Positions 1-10,944 are shown, numbered from the stretch's first letter. The stretch: DNA of 64,000 bases from Neoarius graeffei (GCF_027579695.1 NC_083586.1:8494001-8558000); one strand, 5' to 3'. A program made the numbers and translations. The notes: generated by a model from the letters alone, not told the origin.

Positions 1-16
1 ACCACCGTGCCGCCCC
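1..16 (-). repeat. SINE 5' end, cut by window edge
   Basis: The first bases are the reverse complement of the start of the tRNA-derived SINE that occurs five more times in this window. Only the 5' head is present, so the body lies outside the window. Confidence 0.7.
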
Positions 17-247
17 GGCAATACATTTCGAAAACAAAATAGAGCCATTTCTGCTTGTATTGTTTTAAATAAAACACCAAGCTGCACCCTTTTTTAAATG
101 TAATTTTTCATTCCAAAATAGAATAATGAATGAATGAAAAAGTACATGGAAAAAAAAGATGGAGGGGAAAATAATTTTAAAAAGAATGACAAAAGAGAAA
201 TGGAAGAATGGAAAAGGAATAGTTGAATAAAAATTTAAGGAATGCAA

Positions 248-282
<35 letters not shown>

Positions 283-671
283 TGGGAAAAGCAGAAAAGA
301 AAAAAAATAAAGTCACAAAAGCAACAAAAAAACAACAGAAGACAAGAAAAAAAAGATGGACGTCGGAGTGCGAGTTGAAGGTGAAGCTGTTGATTGATTT
401 CTGTTGCACCCATTATGACATCATTAGCCATCAGTTGCAAATTAAGCTCTCCAATATTCCATGAGGATAAGTCTGTGGCAGTGGAGGAGGGAGCATGCAG
501 GAGTTTTATGAGGTTATTGGGTCAGACAACCTAAATTTCATTTTTACAGCAAATATAAGTGATTTTTCAGCTAACAGTGTGCAAGGAACTGACGAAAAAA
601 TGTCTCATGACAAAGCTAACCATACTTTAAAAGTGGAAGGAGCGTCTCAATAATAATAATAATAATAATAA
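17..671. other. non-coding stretch with simple repeats
   Basis: No gene is recognisable. The stretch is A-rich and contains an (AAAG)n run at about 247-281 and a (TAA)n run at 651-672. Long open frames on the reverse strand are phenylalanine-rich products of this purine bias. The part between 460 and 645 may belong to an unidentified repeat, but I see no diagnostic motif. Confidence 0.6.
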
Positions 672-1425
672 TGCATTTCATTTATAGGCACCTTTCAAAG
701 CACTCAAGGACACCTTACAACACACAGTAAAAATCAAACATACAGTAGTAACAATGCAACAAGACATCAAAGCATAAAATACAAAATAATAAAATCAAAT
801 TGCAAAAGTCATTAGTGCTGAAGTCAGACAGAATAGGCAAGTCTGAAAAGGTGTGTTTTAAGTTGGGATTTGAAGGTTAGAAGAGAGTCAGTATTACGAA
901 TGTAGAAGGGAATTCCAGAGTTGAGGGACAATGTGACTGAAGGCTCTAAATGCCATGGTACTCAAATGAGCTGGAGGTGGAACAAGATTGATGGAAGAAG
1001 AGGATCTAAGAGTATGAGAAGGTGTGCAGATGTGAAGTAAGTCAGAGAGATATGGAGGTGCTAGGTTATGAAGTGTCTTAAAAGTGTGAAGCAGAATCTT
1101 GTAACTGATATGGTATTTAACAGGAAGTTGCTGGAGGACAGGATTGACATGTTCTACTGAAGTGTTCTGGTAATGATATGGGCAGCTGAATAATAAACCA
1201 GCTGAACTTTATGTAGGAGTTTCTGAGGAAAACTAGAGAGGATAGAGTTGCAGGAATCAATGTGAGATGTAACTAAGACATGTCTAAGAATAGCAGTGCT
1301 ATGAGGTATAAAACAGGCATATGGTAAACGATTGATATTGTGTAGATGAAAATATGCAGACCGAGTAATGTTACTGAGTTTGAGAAAATTAGAGGTCAAC
1401 CAAGAATTAATTTCCAGTAAACAAT
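672..1425 (-). mobile_element. L2-clade LINE 3' fragment (family D)
   Basis: Reading the reverse strand, a stretch around 1160-1420 gives SNFLKL followed by ITRSAYFHLHNI, a VTSHIDSCNS segment and QLVYYSAAHIITRT. These match the end of the reverse transcriptase ORF of L2/CR1-like LINEs (usual form [11 protein letters not shown] and LQLVQNSAARI). About sixty residues are missing between SNFLKL and ITRS, so there is an internal deletion. The 672-1150 part is 3' UTR, and its last bases resemble the short shared tails of this clade. The copy is 5' truncated and non-functional. Confidence 0.7.
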
Positions 1426-1429
1426 CACA

Positions 1430-2216
1430 AAGGGAAGAAAAAGTGACTGCTAATCTAAACACAGCTCATTGGAGTCATTATCTTTCTGTTATCACTTCTC
1501 TGCTTCCCAAAACTCCAAAGAAACTTACACCTCCAAAGAAAGCAAGGGCAAGCAATTTATCTACAGAAAATGACATCCTGGAACCTATTGCTGCCTTTTC
1601 AGTGAAGTATGATAAAATGTTTAAGGAAATCTCTCACATAGAGAGGTCTGCTGAAGTTCACTTGGAAAGTTTGCAAACCATTTCTTTTACCATACATCAG
1701 CTGGTGTAGGAGGTTAGCCAACAAAAAGAAACAAATGACCTGCATGGAAGGAGAGATATAAGCACTGAAATAAAGAACAAAAAGCTGAAAACAGGTTTGG
1801 CAGATCATCAGTATATTAAAAGATGGTGCATAGTGTAAAGAAGATAGAAGGTGAGGCTATCAGGACAATCACCACTGAGGTATTTGAGATGATTTCTCCT
1901 AAACTGAGTAGCAAATTCATGAAAGTGGTTGATGTTGTTCACCCTATGGGTCCCAAAAGAGAGCATCATTGCCATCAAGTTATCATACTGTTCTCTGTGC
2001 AGTGCTACCATGATAGCATCTGGAAGAAAACCAAACAATCAAAGTTACTTCATGAGAATAGCCTCCAACAGAGGCATTATCCCCAGCTGACATTGCTGCT
2101 AGAAAGAAACTATGGCTTGCTGTCAAAAAGGTTAGAGAGGAAGGTAAAAGAGTGGGCCCATTGCTTTCATCAGTGGAAAAAAATACTGTTCAGAAGTGAA
2201 CTGCTCTGAGTTGTGG
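1430..2216 (+). pseudogene. L1-type LINE ORF1 protein relic
   Basis: The forward reading shows a coiled-coil-like segment (ILEPIAAFSVKYDKMFKEIS) and, in the same neighbourhood, EVFEMISPKLSSKF, KVVDVVHPMGPKRE, VIILFSVQCYHDSIWK and KLLHENSL. This order matches the RNA-recognition core of L1/Tx1 ORF1 proteins, the nucleic-acid chaperones that coat LINE RNA (family patterns such as VVHRLGP and the R-D-x-I-W-K-x-A-K-x-S motif). The reading frame is broken near 1710-1820. The C-terminal part is decayed. No ORF2 follows, because an L2 tail begins about 300 bp downstream. Confidence 0.55.
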
Positions 2217-2510
2217 ACCCAGTTTTCTCAAATAACATGTTATTTCCTGAGCATTAACCAGAACTGTCTTGCACAAACAATTCTTGATTAACAAACTGTT
2301 TAACAGTGATTGTTCTATCACCAACTTGGTCTTAATTAAGTATGTTACAGTGTTTGTATGTTTGTCTCACAAATGTTATTTATCCTTTATTGTTCTGTTT
2401 TCTTTTATATTATTAGACCTTTGTGGGGTTTAATTTTCAGTTTAATTATTTGAACATATTTCATGGAATTAACAGTCATCCATGACTGAATAAAAATTTA
2501 AGCTATCTTT
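2217..2510. other. AT-rich non-coding stretch
   Basis: No coding potential or recognisable repeat boundary is seen. It may be the remains of the region between ORF1 and ORF2 of the preceding L1-type element. Confidence 0.4.
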
Positions 2511-2968
2511 TTCAATTCAATTCAATTTTATTTGTATACCACTTCTAACAATGGACATTGTCACAAAGCAGTTCGACAGAAATATATAAATCCCAGATAT
2601 AAAATTTTTATGTAAATATGTACCTCTAAGCAAGGTAAAATTTATTTGTAAGCAAGGGAGAAACTCCCTGAGACAATATGAGAAAGAAACCTTGATAGGA
2701 TCCAGACTCAGAAGGGAACCCATCATCATCTGGAAAACACCACACAGTACCACCACAGTGTAAATAATTACCCTTCTATAACTGTGCACTATATGGCCAA
2801 AAAGTGCAATTGTGTAACCAGGAATTTATGAGCTTATGAGCAACTTATGAATATAAGCATCAGAGTAATTTCTGATTTCCTTTTAGTTTTTAACATTGTC
2901 TATTTTGTTGAAGTTATCAACTGTTCAATGATGGAGTGCAAAACTGTTCTGTGGAATTGCAGTTCTAA
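2511..2968 (-). mobile_element. diverged L2-A 3' UTR copy, interrupted by RTE
   Basis: The sequence starts with the antisense tail seen in other L2-A copies (CAATTCAATTTTATTTGTAT, then an equivalent of GCAAAGCAG, then GAGAAACTCCCTGAGAC and AAACCTTGATAGGATCCAGAC). It aligns by eye to 3700-4030 but is clearly more diverged. The copy breaks at TTCTAAGGC, where the RTE fragment begins. A few more bases continue after 3649. Confidence 0.65.
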
Positions 2969-3648
2969 GGCTTCTTCTTCTTCTTCTTTTGGCTGCTCCT
3001 GATAAGAGGTCGCCACAGTGGATCTTTCGTCTCCATTGCTCCCTGTCTTCTGCATCCTTCTGTACCACACCTGCCATTTTCATGCCCTCTCTCACCACAT
3101 CCATGTATCTCCTCTTTGGCCTTCCTCGTTTTCATGTGCCTGGCAGCTCCATCCTCAACGTTCTCCTTCCAACATGCTCTGCATCTCTTCTCAGGATGTG
3201 CCCATACCATCTCAGTCTCATCTCTCTTAGCTTAATGCCCGAGCTCTCCACATGTGCTGTCCCGCTGATGTGCTCGTTCCTTACCCTGTCCAACCTTGTC
3301 ACTCCCAACGCAAACCTTAACATCCTCAACTCCGCCACCTCCAACTTTGCCTTCTGTCTCTTCATTAATGGTACTGTCTCCAATCCATACATCACAGCTG
3401 GTCTCACTACTGTCTTATACATCTTACCTTTCATTTTTGCTGGGACTTTCCTATCACAAATGACTCCTGAAATCCTTCTCCAACTGCTCCACCCTGCCTG
3501 CACTCTCTCTCAACTCACTATCACAGCCCCCATTTTCCTGCACAGTTGACCCCAGGTACTTGAATTCACCAACTTTCTTTACGTCTACTCCTTGCATCTT
3601 CACTACACTCTCATCCCCATTCTTGTAATTGCAATGATAGCCTTAGAA
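2969..3648 (-). pseudogene. RTE-type LINE 3' end (C-terminus of ORF2)
   Basis: On the reverse strand the reading gives WRRISGVICDRKVPAKMKG, then VVRPAVMYGLETV and LRMLRFALGVTRLDRVRNE, and after a frame change the GRPK-RYMDVVREGMK and WRRKIHCGDP segments. This is the conserved C-terminal region of RTE/BovB-like reverse transcriptases (GVLCDRRVPxxLKGK, MLYGxE, LRWxGHV). The 3' end is a (TTC)n tract in plus orientation, fitting the microsatellite tails of RTE elements. It is strongly 5' truncated. TTCTAAGGCT on both sides (about 2962 and 3649) looks like the target duplication. Confidence 0.75.
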
Positions 3649-3672
3649 TTCTAAGGCTATCATTGCAATTAC
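3625..3672. repeat. perfect 48-bp palindrome at the RTE 5' junction
   Basis: Two 24-bp arms meet at a central GAATTC without any spacer and without mismatch. The right arm is flanking target DNA. The left arm is its inverted copy joined to the truncated 5' end of the RTE fragment. Confidence 0.9.
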
Positions 3673-4263
3673 TGGTATCTCAGGAGCAGCATGTCAAGTC
3701 AAGTCAAGTTTATTTGTATAGCGCTTTTAACAATAAACATTGTCGCAAAGCAGCTTTACACAATCTGAACGACTTAAAACATGAGCTAATTTTATCCCTA
3801 ATCTATCCCCAATGAGCAAGCCTGTCGCGATGGTGGCAAGGAAAAACTCCCTCAGACGACATGAGGAAGAAACCTCAAGAGGAACCAGACACAAAAGGGA
3901 ACCCATCCTAATTTGGGCAACAACAGACAGCATGACTATAATATTAACAGTTTTAACAAGAAGTCAGTTTTGTTGACGTTATAAACTCTTCATTGATGGA
4001 AACTTGAGTGCAATACTGTTCATGACAACTGCAGTCCTAAAGTTAGCAAGTCAACTGTAGTCCTCAGCCATAAAAGCATTACTGTAAGAGTCCAGAGCGT
4101 CCTCCAAGTGTGACTTTCAACTGTCCTCATGGGGCCATCCTCCACAGGAGCGATGCAATGAGACTCCAACCAGACACAGGGCACCAGGATGGATCAGGCA
4201 GGCCTGAGAAGCAGAAGAGGTCAGCATCTCAATCCCAGGACCAACATGCAACTTAGAGGGACA

Positions 4264-6013
4264 CAGGGCCGTTGACAGCTTTGGCTGGGCCCGGGACAAA
4301 ATAATCTGAGTGGCCCCCCCCACAAATAATCTGAGTGCCCCCACACACACACACACACACGCGCGCACGCACATCGCCACACAGCAACCACCCACACCCA
4401 ACCCCTCTTTCACAGTCTCCATTCACTCCAACCCTTAAATAACAGGCATTCCAAGCCCATTATAACAGTCAACCATTTTATTTCAACATTTCAACATATT
4501 TACAGTTTGAACATTTCCTTAGTCTGCAACTATTCAGGTGCAAAATGCAATGCGCCGGACTTTTGCTGTGGCAAAGTCGTCAATAAGGTCATTGAAGTCC
4601 AGCTTCTTTGCAAGTTCGCGCTCTATAGAGAGCATAGCCAGCCCATTGAGCCTCTCCTGTGACATGTTTGAGCGCAGGTAGTTGATAAACCAAAATGATT
4701 GTTTACGGGATGGAACTGGGCCTCAATGAGAATGGAGTTATGGCTTTCCCAAAATCTGAACATAGAAGCATCACCACTAGTGATGTGTACAGTGAGTTTT
4801 TCAGTGTATTTTTTTGTCTTGTTTTTCATAAACGTCCTTTCCATACTCGATTTAGAATGTTACAAAAAAAAATTGACACCCTCCCAACCACGTAACATTA
4901 GCCTATCTGACCTGGGGGCTGACACGTTTATTACGGATAAACCAAAAGGATTACAACGTTCCCTGGATATAGAACTGGACCGAGAAGATTTCAAAATCTT
5001 AACATGTAAGCAACAACAATAAAACAGAGGTTGTTTTATTCATTTAGGGCTTATTAGGCTACTTTCATTCATTGCGCTTTTCGTACAGGCCTATCATTTT
5101 TCACTTGAGCAAGGGAATTGTTTGAAGAGTATCCAGTCTAAGCGAAAGTTTAATGTTTTGCAACAGACTAACCTCAAAACACCCCATTTATAGCCCATTC
5201 ATTACATTAAACTCTATCTAGCTGGCAATTTCACATGCCATCGTATCTACACGGGATGATTTCCAACAAAATAAGGTTTAATTAACAAGAGGCAGCGTTC
5301 CACGGGCTTTCAGCTAACCGGAGTCCAGCTCAGCGCAGCTCAGCAAGCGTGCCTAAAACATTTGGATATGATTGCGGGCCAATGTGCTATTCTTTGCTTC
5401 ATTGAGATATATGCAACACAGTGTTATTAAACCGATATGTTTATGAAATAATTCAATGCCCTGTGCATTTCAGTGTTCACTCAGTGTACCCTGCTATCCC
5501 CTACTTTATAATTATGAATGGCGCGTCGTGCGTGCTGGGGTTACATTACGGGGCTGGAAAAAAGTTATCTGTGTCTTACCTGGCTCAGCTGCATCATCTG
5601 AATCTTTTCTAAAATATCTATGCAGTGAGCCCCTGAGGCTCTTGGCTTCTTCATCTCTTTTTCTCTTTTCTTTTCTTTGCTCCTGACTTGTGCATGTTGG
5701 CAAACGGGCTCGCACGCTTATTGTCAAAGCGTTATGATAGAATAGTGCCGCGTTATTTGGCGCCTTAATCAAAGACCAAACCATTTCTGCATTAGGGGTG
5801 GTAGGTGGGTTCTTGAATCTATTTTCGAAGACAATAAAGGCAAAAGAACCAGAAATCATTCATTGAATGCAAATATAGCACATTTTTCTCCCCCAAATCA
5901 ACACATTTTGAAATGAAACAGAATGATTAATGGCATCTTCATGAGGGACCAGTTCTGGGCCCCCCCTGGGCCCGGGACAAAATACCCGGTTGTCCCCCCT
6001 GTTGACGGCCCTG
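4264..6013 (-). mobile_element. non-autonomous hAT transposon (internal deletion)
   Basis: The ends are imperfect inverted repeats (CAGGGCCGTTGAC and its partner CAGGGCCGTCAAC). A perfect 8-bp target duplication GAGGGACA lies at 4256-4263 and 6014-6021, the hallmark of hAT elements. On the reverse strand, an N-terminal scrap (EQRKEKRKRDEEAKSLRGSL, about 5690-5610) and the C-terminal dimerisation region (MSQERLNGLAMLSIERELAKKLD, about 4670-4590) survive. The catalytic middle is missing. A (CA)n tract lies near 4340-4370. It sits in the 3' UTR of the L2-A copy and is therefore younger than that LINE. Confidence 0.88.
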
Positions 6014-6365
6014 GAGGGACAGATTTGGGGGGAGGGGGGAGAGAGGGAGAGAAAACACAGGTTGTTAGGTATGCCCAATGTCACCTGAATAAGTAGGAAC
6101 ACTATACATATTGCACTGAGTACAAGCAGGGACTCTGGCAACTAACTACGACAGCATAACTAAAAGAGGAGAGCCAGAAGGTAACACAGGCATGAGGGAG
6201 CCCCAGGACATAAAGCAGTGGCCATTACACCATCAACAAACTCGAGTGAGCAAGTGAGTGGGGACTGACAGCATCCATATATAACCAGTTTACCAAAACA
6301 CTCTATGTCTGAGGACCCTCCAGATCCTTTACCTCATAAACACTAAAAAGGCTTGACTAAACAAG

Positions 6366-6735
6366 GGTCCCAATCAAATTTTGTATTGATTATAAAATAC
6401 TACTATTGACCTTAAAAGCACTAAGTGGTCTCACACCACAGTACCTGAGTGAACTTCTGCTCCTCTAGGCTTAAACACTGAGACTGTGTCTGATTCCTGA
6501 ACACTACTTGGAAGGCTGTTCCATAACTGTAGGGCTTTGTAAGAAAAGGCTCTGCCCCCTGATGTAGCCTTCAATATAGGAGGTACCAGCAGATAGCCTG
6601 CACCTTTTCATTTAAGTAGGCGTGGCGGGTCATAGAGGAGCAGAAGTTCACTCAGGTACTGTGGTGCGAGACCACTTAGTGCTTTTAAGGTCAATAGTAG
6701 TATTTTATAATCAATATGAAATTTAATTGGGAGCC
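6366..6735. repeat. about 102-bp inverted duplication in the L2-A coding end
   Basis: The segment 6366-6467 is an inverted, near-identical copy of 6633-6735 (code for the end of the L2 protein). It replaces about 20 bp of the normal sequence between ACTAAACA and GGCTTAAA. The two arms are separated by about 165 bp and could form a hairpin. Confidence 0.8.
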
Positions 6736-7610
6736 AATGAAGTGTGGATAAGACAGGGGTGATGTGGTCATATTTTCTAGTTCTAGTAAAGACTCTTGCT
6801 GCTGCATTTTGAACTAACTGGCACTTGTTTATGCACTTATTGGAACATCCCGACAGTAAGGCATTAGAATAATCCAACCTGGAGGTAACGAAAGCATGAA
6901 CTAGTTTTTCCGCATCATGTAGTGACATTAAATTTCTTATCTTAGCAATATTTCTGAGATGAAAGAAAGCTATCCGGGTAATGTTATCAATGTGAGTTTC
7001 AAATGAAAGACTGGGGTCAATAATCACTCCGAGGTCTTTTACTGCTGCACGTGAAGAAACAGAAAGGCCTTCCAGAGTTACTATGTAATCAGAAAACTTA
7101 CTTCTAGCTGCATGTGGTCCTAGTACAAGTACTTCAGTCTTGTCAGAGTTAAGCAGAAGGAAGTTAATAAGCATCCAGTGTCTAATGTCTTTTACACATT
7201 CCTCAATTCTATTAAGCTGGTGTCTCTCATCAGGTTTTGCAGAAACATACAACTGTGTGTCATCAGCATAACAGTGGAAACTAATACAATGTTTACGAAT
7301 AATGTCACCCAGAGGTAACATATATAAAGAAAAAAGCAGTGGACCTAAGACAGAGCCTTGTGCAACACCAAACTTTACCTCAGTACGTCTAGAAATATCA
7401 CCATTTATATCAACATACTGGTAACAATCAGTTAAATAAGAGCTGAGCCAGGAGAGGGCCGTTCCCTTAACTCCCACAACATTTTCTAGTCTATCCAGAA
7501 GAATGGAATGATCAATGGTATCAAATGCTGCACTAAGGTCAAGCAACACAAGTAGAGAGACACAGCCCTGATCAGACGCCAACAGTAGGTTGTTTACTAC
7601 TTTAACCAAA
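6608..7610 (-). pseudogene. L2-A reverse transcriptase (ORF2 C-terminal half)
   Basis: The reverse strand encodes a 333-residue stretch of L2-clade reverse transcriptase. Visible motifs in order are [20 protein letters not shown] (palm motif A with the catalytic Asp), [18 protein letters not shown] (motif B region), CYADDTQLY (catalytic YADD), [23 protein letters not shown] and the thumb segment [13 protein letters not shown] plus LHWLPI. In a living element this enzyme copies LINE RNA into DNA at nicked chromosomal sites. Here the frame is cut at about 7611 by a hAT element, so the missing N-terminal part continues at 8736. The protein cannot be made as such. Confidence 0.85.
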
Positions 7611-7618
7611 GCTGTTTC

Positions 7619-8727
7619 CAGTGTTGTGCATGAATGTGTTCAAAAGAACGCGTTCACTGAACACGCTCGTTTTTCCATGAACTTTGAACTGAACACAACA
7701 ACTTTGTAATGAAAGAACTTGAACGTGAATTCGTTCAAATTATGCGACATGAACGACAAACATGAAGATGAACGAAACATGAAACTTGATGAATCGAGTG
7801 GCACGTCTACTTGCAAGATATTTTACGTTCTACTACTTCACTATCAGTCTGATGTTGTTGTCACTCACTGCCCTGAGGTGCCGCGTGTGTGCAATGCATC
7901 ATGGATAACGTAGTGTGAAGCCGGAGATAGTGGATGGCTCTATGATTTGGCTCCATACTATGTTACCCATGATGCAGCAGAGCAGAGTAACCCAGCGTTC
8001 CCTAGCTACAGGCAGCAGACAGCGCGCACACCACAGCCGGCGCACACTCACAGCAACATGGCCAGTGAAAGTTCAAGTAGCGGCACGGAGAACACAGATG
8101 AGTACAATGCCAAATAATTTTAGAAATTTGATTGCTGTGTGCATACACAGATGTGTACTGAAGAATGAGGCTATCTGAAGTTTTCCTGTTTTGTATTTTG
8201 AGAAATAAAAAGCCCTTGAGCATGCATCCCTCTGTCTGATCAATATGGTTGATATGGTCAATGCTGTTGATATGGATCTTAAAATAGCACTCCTTCAGTG
8301 TATATACATATTGGCAGTCATCTTTTTAGAAACACACACATTTATGAGGAAGTCTAGTTGTCGTTTATTAGAAGTTACTGTTAGTTGAAACTGAAAGCAT
8401 TTGTTTGAAGTCACGTGTAATGTTTTGGTAGCAGTGGTTGAGTCAGTGAAGGAATCAAAATATTTTATCCTTTTTTCCATATACAGTATGTACAATAACT
8501 TCCATTTTGTGTGATAGAATATATCTATAATATGTGAGTAGTTTTGAGCTAGAATGTAGCATATGATTTTAGTCTTTATTTTCATATCCCACCTAAAAGT
8601 AAAATGAACTGAACTTTGAACTAGTTCAGAATTAAAACTGTGAACTATGAACATGAACAGTTCACTTTTAACATGTTTGAACTGAACTTGAACTAGTTCA
8701 AAAAAAGTGTGAACTTGCACAACACTG
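7619..8727. mobile_element. hAT-type non-autonomous element with GAAC/GTTC subterminal repeats
   Basis: The termini CAGTGTTGTGCA form an inverted repeat. Both sides carry the 8-bp duplication GCTGTTTC (7611-7618 and 8728-8735), which identifies a hAT insertion. The outer 150-200 bp on each side are full of GAAC/GTTC words (for example GAACTAGTTC near 8630 and 8690), as expected for subterminal transposase-binding repeats. A possible remnant of a transposase N-terminus starts with the ATG at 8058 (MASESSSSGTENTDEY) and stops after 19 codons. No DDE or dimerisation domain is left. Confidence 0.85.
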
Positions 8728-8797
8728 GCTGTTTCTGTGCTATGATTAGGTCTAAATCCTGACTGATACATTTCATGGATGTTATTCCTATGTAAAT

Positions 8798-9097
8798 AAT
8801 TTAGGCACTGCCTAAAAGCGGAACTCCCATCTGTTTCTGGGTTGTAGAATTTTCTTATATCATAGCCACTCTCTTTTGTTTTATTTCTTTACTGGCTAGC
8901 ACTGGCCACTAGGCTGTGTGTATGACTGGTAATTACTAACACTGGCCACTAGGCGGTGTATATGACTGGTAATTACTAACACTGACCACTAGGTGGTGTG
9001 TATGAGTGGTGGTACACGTACATGGACAAACCACAAAAAATCGACTCAATGGGTTTACCATTTTTTCTTAGGTATGGTGCTCCGCTGGAGCTCTGCT
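8798..9097. other. unclassified 300-bp insert in L2-A
   Basis: The L2-A sequence jumps from CTATGTAAAT to ATGAGCATAAC with this extra segment in between. It begins with a short inverted repeat (TTTAGGCACTGCCTAAA) and contains a 40-bp minisatellite. I recognise no family and no clear target duplication. Confidence 0.55.
8901..9014. repeat. 40-bp minisatellite, about 2.8 copies
   Basis: Units start at 8901, 8941 and 8981 with ACTGGCCACTAGG and end with GGTAATTACTAAC. The third unit is partial and diverged. Confidence 0.85.
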
Positions 9098-10354
9098 ATG
9101 AGCATAACTGCTGTGCCACAGCTTTTTCAAGGATCTTGGAGATAAAGGGGAGGTTTGATATTGGCCGATAATTGGACAGCTGACAGGGATCAAGGTCAGG
9201 TTTTTTAATCAGGGGTTTGATAACTGCTAGTTTAAAGGATTTGGATATATAGCCAATCATAAGAGAATAATTTATTATTTTTAGAAGCGGTTCAATTACT
9301 TCAGGTATTATCTGTTTGAATAGACATGTACGGTAGGTAAGGGATCTAGTACGCAAGTTGAGGCTTTTGATGCCGAGATTAATGAAAGCAATTCAGTTTC
9401 TTTTAGGGGAGTAAAACATTGTAATTGATGATCTGATACAGTTATATTGTTAACTACAGGGTCACTTACATTGTCTGACCTTAAATTAGTAGTTTGAATT
9501 TTTTGTCGGATATTCTCAATTTTGTCATTAAAAAATTCATGAAATCTTTACTACTACATACTACAGGTATGCATGTGTCTATAGTGGACTTATTCCTGGT
9601 TAATTTTGTTACAGTATTAAATAGGAATCTAGGATTATTTTTTGTTATCTTCTATTAGGGAGGAGAGATATGTTGATCTAGCAACAAAGAGCTTTTCTAT
9701 GCTTCAAGAAGCTCTCCTTCCACGCTAATTTGAACACTACCAATTTTGTTTGACGCCATTTACGTTCCAATTTTCGAGTGGTCTGTTTTAATGTGCGAGT
9801 GCCATCATTATACCACGGTGCTAATTTTTTTTTATCTCTGACCATTTTCCTTTTAAGAGGAGCTACATTATCTAAAGTATGGCAGAATGTTGACTCTAAG
9901 CATTCAGTTGCCTGATCAAGTTCTGCAGGGGCTGACAGTGACCCAATCAAAGTTGATAAGTCTGGGAGATCATTTATAAAGCTCTGTGCAGTAGCTGACG
10001 TGAATGTACGTTTAATACAGTAGCGTGGTGAGGTGCATATATTATTACTCAGACATAGTTTGAATGAAATGAGATAATGATCTGAGATAACTTCAGACTG
10101 TGGAAGTATGACTATATTATCTACATTTAACCCGAATGTTAGTATTAGATCGAAGGTGTGACCACCATTATGGGTCGGTCCTATGACATACTGATTAATC
10201 CCTACTGAATTAAAATGGACACAAACGCTGTTTTTAAAGGGTCTTCTGGGTTATCGAAGTGAATATTAAAATATCCGACAACTAAAGCTTTGTCTAAGGA
10301 AATAACCACATCTGAGATAAAATCTGCAAATTCAGAAAGAAACTCAGAATATGG

Positions 10355-10718
10355 GGCGGCACGGTGGTGTAGTGGTTAGCGCTGTCGCCTCACAGCAAGA
10401 AGGTCCTGGGTTCGAGCCCCGGGGCCGGCGAGGGCCTTTCTGTGTGGAGCTTGCATGTTCTCCCCGTGTCCGCGTGGGTTTCCTCCGGGTGCTCTGGTTT
10501 CCCCCACAGTCCAAAGACATGCAGGTTAGGTTAACTGGTGACTCTAAATTGACCGTGAATGTGAATGGTTGTCTGTGTCTATGTGTCAGCCCTGTGATGA
10601 CCTGGCGACTTGTCCAGGGTGTACCCCGCCTTTCGCCCGTAGTCAGCTGGGATAGGCTCCAGCTTGCCTGCGACCCTGTAGAAGGATAAAGCGGCTAGAG
10701 ATAACGAGATGAGATGAG
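10355..10718 (+). repeat. tRNA-derived SINE (V-SINE/HE1-like)
   Basis: The head carries an A-box (TGGTGTAGTGG) and a B-box (GGTTCGAGCCC). A central domain conserved among vertebrate V-SINEs (TGTGTGGAGCTTGCATGTTC, CAGTCCAAAGACATGCAGG) and a 3' tail ending in GAGATGAGATGAG follow. A perfect 13-bp target duplication ACTCAGAATATGG lies at 10342-10354 and 10719-10731, inside the antisense L2-A endonuclease. It is among the best preserved of the SINE copies here. Confidence 0.93.
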
Positions 10719-10944
10719 ACTCAGAATATGGCCCCGGGGGCCTGTAAATAATAAGTAATGGAATTAACTGGGTAGACTTATTTTTCGAGGCTACATGCAT
10801 TATATGAGTATGAAGAACTTCAAATGTATTAAATTTATAACCAGGTTTTTGTGTTACACCTAGATAATCATTATAAATAACCACAACACCTCCTTCTCTG
10901 CCAGTTAGACGAAGCTGGTGTATATAACTGTATCCAGGAGGATA

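Larger units (their letters stand above)
3692..10944 (-). mobile_element. L2-A LINE, antisense, 5' truncated, multiply interrupted
   Basis: The element runs on the reverse strand from the 5' break at about 10944 (inside the endonuclease domain) to the short tandem tail (TCAAGTCAAG) at 3692. Its order on that strand is endonuclease, reverse transcriptase, C-terminal domain, long 3' UTR. It aligns throughout with the sense copy at 23990-38738. Insertions are a hAT at 4264-6013, a hAT at 7619-8727, an unclassified 300-bp insert at 8798-9097 and a SINE at 10355-10718. I find no convincing target duplication for the LINE itself. Confidence 0.85.
8736..10944 (-). pseudogene. L2-A ORF2 N-terminal half: endonuclease and start of RT
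   Basis: Continuing the L2-A protein upstream on the reverse strand, the fragment [36 protein letters not shown] (9098-9250) is the RT entry motif. Further back, about 9680-9950, is TLDNVAPLKRKM with PWYNDGTRTLK. The region 10000-10944 is the APE-type endonuclease (the plus-strand copy at 28.4-29.1 kb shows TETW, IYRPPG, GDFNIHF and HTLDLI). Frameshifts and stops are scattered, and a SINE and a minisatellite-bearing insert interrupt it. The 5' part, including ORF1, is absent. Confidence 0.75.

Noticed and set aside
65-440. Reverse-strand open frames rich in Phe, Leu and Ser
   Set aside because: They come from an A/T-rich stretch with an AAAG repeat. No domain or homology pattern is recognisable.
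2965-3549. Forward-strand 186-codon ORF over the RTE fragment
   Set aside because: The reverse strand carries the recognisable RTE protein. The forward frame is its shadow.
7719-8261. Small ORFs inside the hAT element at 7619-8727
   Set aside because: Apart from a possible 19-codon transposase start, they have no recognisable similarity and differ from frame to frame.
10355-10450. tRNA genes at the SINE heads
   Set aside because: They have A- and B-boxes but continue into the SINE body, carry target duplications and recur as a repeat.
3692-10944. Target duplication for the antisense L2-A
   Set aside because: No convincing repeat was found on both sides. L2-type elements often lack clear duplications, and the 5' side touches another LINE.
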